Shown: one piece after another, positions 57,011 to 64,000 of the stretch
How the letters are laid out: each line of letters begins with the position of its first letter
Numbering within the stretch: the first letter of the stretch is position 1
Source: Megalopta genalis
Taxonomy: Eukaryota; Arthropoda; Insecta; Hymenoptera; Halictidae
Reading direction: 5' to 3'
Assembly (NCBI RefSeq): GCF_051020955.1
Contig: NC_135021.1
Location: 13,621,962-13,685,961, forward strand
DNA: 64,000 bases
Notes under the pieces: model-generated
Seen by the model: the letters and a program-made list of their open reading frames with translations, nothing else
Told to the model about the DNA's origin: nothing
Database searches by the model: none
Program-made: the position numbers and the translations under genes

Positions 57011-58196
57011 TTTATTCTGTATACAGACTGCAGTCTAATTATAGTGATACGAATGTGACGAATTAGTGTCTTACCGATGAAACAGAATATGGAAACGCCG
57101 GCGAAGGTGTAACATCTCGAAGGATCGACGTATCGGTCGAGCTGGTACGAGCCCGAGAGGTTTAGGCACCGAAGGAGTGCATCCCGATCGCTGGATACGG
57201 GGGCGACCGTGTTGTCAGGTAAATATTCAGGTGTGATTTATGCGAGGTATGCGGGCCCGAAGCGCTGGCGACGCTTCTCGCTCGGAGGTTGACGCGCTAG
57301 GCGCCGCTGCCAGCCGCGACTCATTGTTTCAAGCGTGATGGATCGAAGTGGAACAGAGCTGTTATTTACGTTTTCAAATTAATCACGACCACTCGCTGTC
57401 GTGTCCGATCCCCGGAATGCCGCGACGCCCCTTTTCGTCGGGGATGCCGCGCCTCTTCTTACGCTACCCCGCGCAAAATATACGCCTCGTCGCACAAATT
57501 ATTTTCGTCAAATTCTCGTAAAAACGGCTATCACCCATGCACGATGAAAGTTCAATTTAGACCGACGCCTTGACACAACTGTCAACCTCAAAAATCCAAC
57601 TTCAACTTCTTATCCAATCAAACTGTTCAGAGTCGCATTCTACGCTCGACCGCCCTACGCATGGGATGTCCTATACCACCGTTTCATCACGAAAGTTTAA
57701 TCTCTTACCACTCGATAGGAAAAACATGCTACGTGACGTTATTTTTATTCGGAAGGTAAATATTGGATTATTTTCTCTCTTTTGAATACTCAGAAGTTTT
57801 TCCTTCTAGCATATAAGTTACAAAAACGAATCGACGCCGAGAGTCTCGCCAGAGTACCATTAGATAAACAATGATTTCATATGTATATAGAACAGAGTGC
57901 TCTTTGTCTTTAGGTGACGTTTTTGGTTTCGTCTTTGTGAATAGTCTTCAGTCTCCTGGAGCAATCAGGAGAGTAAAGACGGTCCTTCCTCGTACATCAA
58001 ATTAATAAACTAAGAGGGATAAGTTTAATTCACTGCGTTTTACTTTTATTTATCTACCCATTTCCAATAGTAAATGACAGTAAATCTACCGGGCTATGAA
58101 AGTGACTAACGTGTGTTGCATTATAAGAATGATGATATTTCATTTATTTAGAATTGATTTATTTAGACAGATTAAAGGCATTTATTCAATTGTGTT
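57011..58196. other. Unique sequence after the LINE tail
   Basis: GACTGCAGTCTAATTATAG at 57027-57045 is a right-end word of the GACTGCGG family, so the LINE may have landed beside or within such an element. 57060-57480 is GC-rich and unique. The remainder is unremarkable. Confidence 0.35.
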
Positions 58197-58200
58197 TTAA

Positions 58201-58728
58201 CCAGTTAGCTGTGTTTGACGAGCATACTCGTCGTGGAGAAGTGGCAGTATTTTGTACCATGACGAGTATACTCGTCGCGCGTAAAAAGTAGTGACCATTG
58301 GCTATTTAGATTGTAATTTTAGTGAAAACGAAAACATATTCTCAAATTTCAAGATGTTTAGAATATTTTGAGAGCAATTCTACACGAAGGTGTTTACATT
58401 GTTATAAAAATAAGATTAGAAAAGAATCACGACACATTGGTGTTCGACGTGCAAAATGCAATAAGTTCCTTGCTTTGCTGAATAGATACCACTCTACAGC
58501 AGCAATTTGAAATTCTTATTTGAATTTCTATTCGATTTTTCCTGCATTTTTCGTTTATCATGTATGCAGTATACGTTAGTGTTAAATGAATAAGTAAATA
58601 TTAGTAATAAAATTGTTAATTTTATAAAATGAAACTGTCTTTTTAATCCAATATTTTAATAGCAACACTAACTCTGTGTTTGATGAGTATACTCGTCATC
58701 ACTTGATTCTCGCGACACATATAACTGG
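58201..58728 (+). mobile_element. Internally deleted piggyBac element (528 bp)
   Basis: TTAA target duplications lie at 58197-58200 and 58729-58732, with inverted ends CCAGTTAGCTGTGTTTGACG and its diverged complement ending ATATAACTGG. Subterminal palindromes GACGAG(C/T)ATACTCGTC occur at 58217, 58261 and 58684 (one substitution in the first and last), likely transposase-binding or structural repeats. The interior retains the 3' end of a transposase gene. Confidence 0.85.
58322..58510 (+). pseudogene. piggyBac transposase C-terminal cysteine-rich domain remnant
   Basis: The open frame (62 codons) contains RRCLHCYKNKIRKES, then RHIGVRRAKCNKFLALLNRY and HS, which fits the piggyBac C-terminal zinc-binding domain pattern (C-x2-C...C-x2-(C/K)...L-C...(F/Y)-x2-YH). 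This domain binds the inner repeats of the element end. The RNase H-like catalytic DDD core is absent. The second CxxC pair is partly lost, so metal binding is doubtful. Confidence 0.7.
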
Positions 58729-58732
58729 TTAA

Positions 58733-60898
58733 GAAAGAATTTTCATGACTTTAACATTGGCTTTAACAATTTGAAATTGAAAAGAAAGTGAGACCGGTCA
58801 TTTTAGTCGGCACGGTAGGTTATATTAGTGTTAATGGCTTCATTGTTTGACTGGAATTACTGGCTTAAAGATTATTCTGCGACGTAATCTACAATAATGT
58901 TTACAATATGATATAAAGATTACGTTCTTTTTTTCGGAAGGGATATGCGATATTACAAACAATTGTTGTAGATTTGTGTGTGTGTGTGAAGTACTATTTC
59001 CTCAATTTTTCAGTTAGCTTAGTTCTTTGATAATCCAAAAAAAGGCACTGCCATAACAGGCGCGGTACAGTCTTTATTCTGTTTATGTTGCTCAGCAGCG
59101 TCTATTAAATCGAAAATACTTCTTCGACAAGAAAACCACCGTACACTTCACGGCGAACAGAATTCTATAAATCGCGGCTTCGTCAATGTGAATACCTATT
59201 GTGAAGCGTTCGATATTTTCTCCCCGTTTAATCGTTTCAAAAAGCAATTCCGTTGCTTTATCTACGGGTTTTCCCGTTTATCGAGCAAATAAACAAGTGA
59301 AAAGGTAAATAAAGGAGTTTAGTTAAGGAAACCGAAACTGGAAGGTTGAAGTCGATTGAAACGATTGTTCCTTCGGTTTCCTGGCACGGTAAAAATCCTG
59401 GTAGAATTTAGCCTGAACACGTCACATTTCCAAATTTAATGGAAAAACAGCGTCGACGTGGCAGTCGGCGCGCGTTAATCGAGCGAGTAGTAACAAGCGA
59501 GTAATTCGGATCGCTGCTATTTGAAATTTCACCTGCTCGATCTCGTCGCGAAGCCCGCGGTCCGAATACGAGAAGCAGAATTCGTCAACTGCATCTGCGA
59601 AAATTAACAATGCCACATGGCCTGTTATCATCTTTTTGTCTGCAACGTGCCGCGCTGCAATTTCCTGTTGAAACGTCGAGAGAACGAGAGAAAGAGCGTA
59701 AATGCTTTTGGAAATCTGGGAGCGGAGAATTTCGTGGGCGAGCCGAAATTATTTTCGGAACGGAAGCGTTATTCTCGCCGGTATGTACTTCGGTCTCGCG
59801 GCGAGCTCGATCACCCATTAAGATATAACGCACGAATTTCGCATGTATAATTTATGCGATGTTTATCGCGCTTACGTAGACAATTATTTCAAGCAGCGAG
59901 CGCGTTAACCGGAAACGTAACAAAACGAATTTCTGCGCCGCGCCGCGCCGCTGTGTTTGCGCCCGCTTGAACCTCGCGCTCCCCAAAGATAATTAATCAA
60001 TTTACGGGTGCACTCCTTTTCTCAATTAACACGTCATGCATTTTAAATGACTCCGCAACGGCGTACGTGACTCGGGCTCCGTGCCATTTTTGCCGCGTAA
60101 ACCGTTTAAACGCAGTCGCTTTTACCTTTCGGCCGGCTGCCACGATCCACGATCTACGATCGACGATCACGATCGCGACGGATCCAGAAGGCAATGGAAA
60201 CGCGCGTGCCTCGCGGAATCATTTGAATGCGAGCGCGTTCGCCGGGTTTTCCACGCCTCGGAGAAATTAACTTTCTTTGTGTTAACGATCGGCGTACGGT
60301 AAAATTGCTGTTCAATTAACGCTCGGACGAGCGTGGCCCGGGTCCAAGTGGACCCGGTGTTCGAATATTGTTGCCTGAATATCAAGTTGCCGGCAACCAA
60401 TTTGGCGTTTCACGGTTTTTCAACGAGATCTATAAGGAACTCGCGAATCTAGGGGGAGAAGTAAAAAAATACGTTGAAAGAATTGGTCAATCAAATTATG
60501 AAGGAAGCCAAGCATAGGCTCTTATGCATTTGCTTGTTATTAGACTGTGGATTTGATGCATTTTTGACAAAAATGTCAGGATCGAAAACAGAACCGGAAA
60601 GACATTGGAAAAGTTCGAGAGTTATTTTATGTTATATGCGTCTTATTAAAATTATCAAAAGAGGAAAGACATTTTTACGTCTCGTATAATTAACTTAGGC
60701 AATGTTTATTTCGTATGAAAGTTCGTTATATAATAAGTCTACTTATTATGTACGCTATGCTTTTTCTTACTTTTATGTTTATTTATGTTTTCGATTCTTT
60801 TTATTATACTGGTGCGACGGCTACGTAAACTCTCTTTCTTTCTATTTCTTCGTCTGTAACAAATGGTTTCTTATACATGGTGTACATGAATAAATAAA
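58733..60898. other. Unique sequence, GC-rich from 59400
   Basis: 59420-60330 is GC-rich unique DNA with TTAATTA-type words and overlapping open frames without domains. A TTAGACTGTGGATTTGATGC half-copy of the GACTGCGG family starts at 60540. No tRNA or exon recognised. Confidence 0.3.
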
Positions 60899-60931
60899 TA
60901 AAATAATATTAATAATAATAATAATATTAAT

Positions 60932-60970
<39 letters not shown>
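60899..60970. repeat. (AAT)n microsatellite
   Basis: About 24 AAT/ATT triplets with a few variants. The minus strand encodes a poly-Leu run only because of the repeat. Confidence 0.95.
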
Positions 60971-60972
<2 letters not shown>

Positions 60973-61926
60973 GTTTTGTCGGAATGGTACGCCGTTCGAG
61001 CGTCGACTATTTTCCGAGCGAATTTGTCGGCGTAACTCGTGTCTCCTACATCGATCGCAACATGCCCAGCGATTCATTAGTTTCGAGAAGCACGAGCAAG
61101 TCAAATCCTCCCTCCGATTAATTCGGCTGCAGTCTCAATTACACCGTCACTGCCTATAAAATGACGTTTGAACGGCGGCACTCGTTTTAATGGGCGAGCT
61201 AAATCGACTACGGTCCCGCGCAGGACGTTACAACTTAAACCGGGCAAAGAAAAAACTCGGCGGCACTTGAAAATCCATCTCGTAAATGTTTAAAGCGGCG
61301 TAAAAGCGTATAGAAGGAAGTTCGCGTCGCTAATTAGAAGAGCCGATAACGGTCGAGGCCAGAGAGAAAATCGTGGCCGCGGTCCCGGAGGGATGGCATC
61401 GCGTTACATGGTAACGATAATTTCGAAACAAGTACGGGCCCGGTTCGGTATTACAGGATACGTGTCCGGTGCCGCGCGGTCCATCTTAACGATGAAATAA
61501 TTGCTCGGGCGTCCCCCTTGTTCGGATCGGCTCGGTCGTTAACTGAAACCCGATTCGTTCTACTCGGATTTGATATGCAACTCGACGCAAGGTTGACGAG
61601 CTTGACGAGCTTGATGTGGGCCGCCCCAAACCGCTTCGCTTTCACGTTGTTACGATCGTGTAATAATGTAACGAGAAGAGGAAAGCGTCCCGTCCCCGTC
61701 GATTAGTCCACCGGGATACGATAATTAATGGTTTCGCGCCCGGAACAAGACATTAACCTATATATCGAACGAAGTCTGCGGAGAGGCGACTCGAAGATTC
61801 GTCTCGGCAAAGGTGATCGAGGTTGCACGGGCAAGAGGAACATCGTCCCATCGGAAATCGCATTGGCGAAAGCAATAATGTACCCTTTCAGGACGAATTT
61901 AGACATACCGAGGACATCAGGACTAT
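60971..61926. other. Unique GC-rich sequence
   Basis: No domain or RNA gene seen. Several short open frames on both strands. Confidence 0.3.
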
Positions 61927-62254
61927 ACAGGGTAACCCGTAATTATATTAATACTCGGAAAAGAGTGCCTCCTGAGGTCATTTGAAGTAACTTTTTCCTT
62001 AGCGAAAATGCAATCCGCGGCTTCGTTCACGAGTTATTAACGAAAAACACTGACCAATGAGAGGCGAACTCGCTTAGCGCTAGGCGATCGAGCCAAACGG
62101 CGCAACTGTGCTTCGGCCGCCTTACGCCAGCTGAGCTCGCCTCCCATTGGTCAGAGTTTTTCGTTAATAACTCGCGAACAAAGCCGCGGATTGCATGTGC
62201 GCTAAGGAAAATGTTATTTCAAATGACATCAGGAATCACCCCTTTCAGGGTGTT
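61927..62254. mobile_element. Foldback miniature element, copy 2
   Basis: The diverged outer ends CAGGGTAACCCG and CAGGGTGTTAAC enclose well-matched arms: GTCATTTGAAGTAACTTTTTCCTTAGCG, AATGCAATCCGCGGCTT and ACGAGTTATTAACGAAAAAC each recur mirrored. The loop shares CTGACCAATGAGAGGCGA and GAGCTCGCCT(C/A) words with the 5181-5543 element, so both belong to one family. Confidence 0.75.
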
Positions 62255-63857
62255 AACATAATTATGGAACAGTTTGTACATATTGTTCAATATATCATCA
62301 GACATACTGGTCATCATGTTTTCTATTATTTAATCCTTTGTCGCTGTTAGATTCCGTTATATTTATTTATAATGAATGGTGGACGAATTCTCGTTTAATT
62401 ATTTTCATAGTTCTTTATCTCTATCTTTCAGATACTCTGCTATTGTTACAGTTATCGTTCACCGTTCTACAATCTAATTGTTCTGCTATTTTTTATTCAT
62501 TTTTCTTTCGCATTATTATTTTAGCAACGATATTGCTTGCATGTCTGATAATTTTTCATTTATTACATTTCTTTTTCATTTATTACTATATATATATATA
62601 TATATATTTATTATTTCTACTACATATTTGTTATATATACTACACTATATCTTACCTTCTCTTCTTGCTTTTTTGTGTATATTATATACATTATATATAT
62701 ATTTTATTTTGATATCTCTTTTCGATTACATATTTTTTTTTTTTGTAACAAAGCGTTGTTGCTCGTATATATGAATAAAATTATTCATATTATTATTGTT
62801 ATTACTATTATAATCAGTGAATCATTTAGATTCAAGCGAACGTATATTCAAAACGGTCGACCGTTTTTAAGGGCGATAAAACGAAGGCTCTAAAGCATCG
62901 TGGAAAACGTAAATGCTGTACGAGCCAACAGGGTCAACGTCGTACGCGTAAAATGCAATAAATCATACGAAATTGAAATACCATAGGTCGAAGGGAATGC
63001 GCTGGTTTTTGCAGTAAAAATAGTTTCGAGTGCGAAGAGTTAAGTCCCTGGCGCTCCGCATCGTCCGCAAAGAGGTAAGCGGAAGTACCGACGACGGTCA
63101 TTTGTAGCCAGCTTAACGACAAACGAGCAATTTCATCTCAAAGAGAATAAAGAAGGGCGCGGGAACATTCGAAGACCGTGGACGCCGTTTCGTGGCATCT
63201 GTTCGCCGGTCCGAAGATTTATGGAAGTTCGACGAGCCAGAACAAACTCTGAGAGCGCTTTAACTTTGCGTGGAACTTGGTTCGAGGGCGTACGTACTCC
63301 AATTAACGCTCGGGGTTTCAGTTGGAGCGACTCGCGAACGCATTCCGTCTTCGACGAAGAATTCCGGGCAGCTCGAATTCGCGATACGCTATCGTTTTCT
63401 TGTAATAATTCCGTAAACTGCGAGCAAGCGACTTCAGCCGAGAAAAAGAAGGAATTTCACAAATTAGAAAATTCGTTGGCAGCCGTCCGCCCGGAAGGCG
63501 GAGAGCCGCCGGGACCCGCGGGGCCGCAGCACGGCGCGCGGTGCATCGTTTATATGAGCGTCCGGGACAAAAATCTTAATCTCTGAGCTAATCAATTTTC
63601 GACCGAAACGCCTTAATAACTTGTCAAAGAAAATACAAAGATGCGTCGATTTGCACGAAAGAGTTATATGATATAATTGTATGATATTTCATGAAATAAA
63701 ATTCTTGTCACCTTCATTCTTTATTGAATAAAAACTTTTACGCAGATTTTCGTTGACACGATTTATTGTTAGCCGAATACTGAGTTACTTTTGTCCGAAA
63801 GATTTTCTCATTAATTTTGCGTTAGTGCCTGAAATCTCGTAGCGATAGTTTCGCATT
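62255..63857. other. AT-rich then unique sequence
   Basis: 62580-62720 has TA-rich microsatellites giving Tyr/Ile-rich frames. At 62944-63043 a TTTCGAGTGCGAAGAGTTAA right end marks a decayed CCCTTTGCACTCGAG-family fragment. 63120-63590 is a GC-rich island with an unrecognised 121-codon plus frame. Confidence 0.35.
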
Positions 63858-63930
63858 GAAGCTTGTTTTTGTAGTCGCCGATTGTCAGCAACTATAAAAA
63901 CGAGCCCCGAAGCTCGAATAATCGTATTTC
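63858..63930. mobile_element. Fragment of the TACAGTAATTTCTCC miniature element family
   Basis: GCTTGTTTTTGTAGTCGCCG and AGCAACTATAAAAACGAGCC match the core of 6994-7199 (GCTTGTTTTTATAGTTGCCG). The terminal arms are not preserved here. Confidence 0.6.
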
Positions 63931-64000
63931 CCCTTATATTATAAGATAGTAGAATATGATATGATATAATAATATGAAAATGATAAATGATAATGATATA
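63931..64000. other. AT-rich window end
   Basis: TATGATATGATAT-type repeats run to the window edge. Confidence 0.5.

Overview
The window looks like nuclear DNA from an arthropod, most likely a hymenopteran (bee, wasp or ant). It has no operons or dense coding. It has a large gene with an intron of about 43 kb, long (GA)n/(CT)n tracts, mariner, piggyBac, hAT and non-LTR remnants, many short foldback elements, and an alternation of CpG-rich unique islands with AT-rich repeat blocks. The order-level call is an inference from this style and from a mellifera-type mariner end; it is not proven by any marker gene.

Only one host gene can be supported, on the minus strand. A signal-peptide exon (44501 down to 44417) with a strong Kozak context and a GTGAGT donor joins in phase 1 to an exon at 1117 (or 1132) down to 798. 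That second exon encodes the M12B propeptide of an ADAMTS-type secreted metalloprotease and ends at a second GTGAGT donor. The catalytic, disintegrin-like and thrombospondin exons must lie beyond base 1, outside the window. Bases 1118-44416 would then be a single first coding intron, and 44502-64000 would be the 5' flank, or 5'UTR introns.

The rest is repeats and unique non-coding DNA. Recognisable elements are: a nearly full-length but dead mariner (51792-53076); an internally deleted mellifera-type mariner (42829-43425) whose tip and flank recur at 40748-40889; a mariner deletion derivative (1795-2028); a piggyBac relic retaining the C-terminal cysteine-rich domain (58201-58728); several TTAA-flanked miniature elements (7952, 13364, 20890, 40681, 42203, 53609); a hAT-like element with 8-bp target duplications (41836-42168); a 5'-truncated jockey/R1-like LINE tail (56560-57010); and two copies of one foldback family (5181-5543, 61927-62254).

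The most unusual item is a dispersed family of at least six copies. Each has a conserved head of about 90 bp that begins like a hAT terminus (CAGAGTTGGGCA), followed by a long, degenerate TTCGAATAAGAATTCA-type satellite tail (12846, 18957-19885, 20972-22080, 29491, 33275, 39890-40209). Two copies form a large inverted pair, and one of them sits inside a TTAA-flanked miniature element. Other notable structures are two pairs of back-to-back foldbacks (26612-27207, 55021-55371), a foldback whose loop is a tandem array (48468-49157), and an 18-bp minisatellite with a 90-bp higher-order period (46670-47253). I saw no tRNA, rRNA or CRISPR array.
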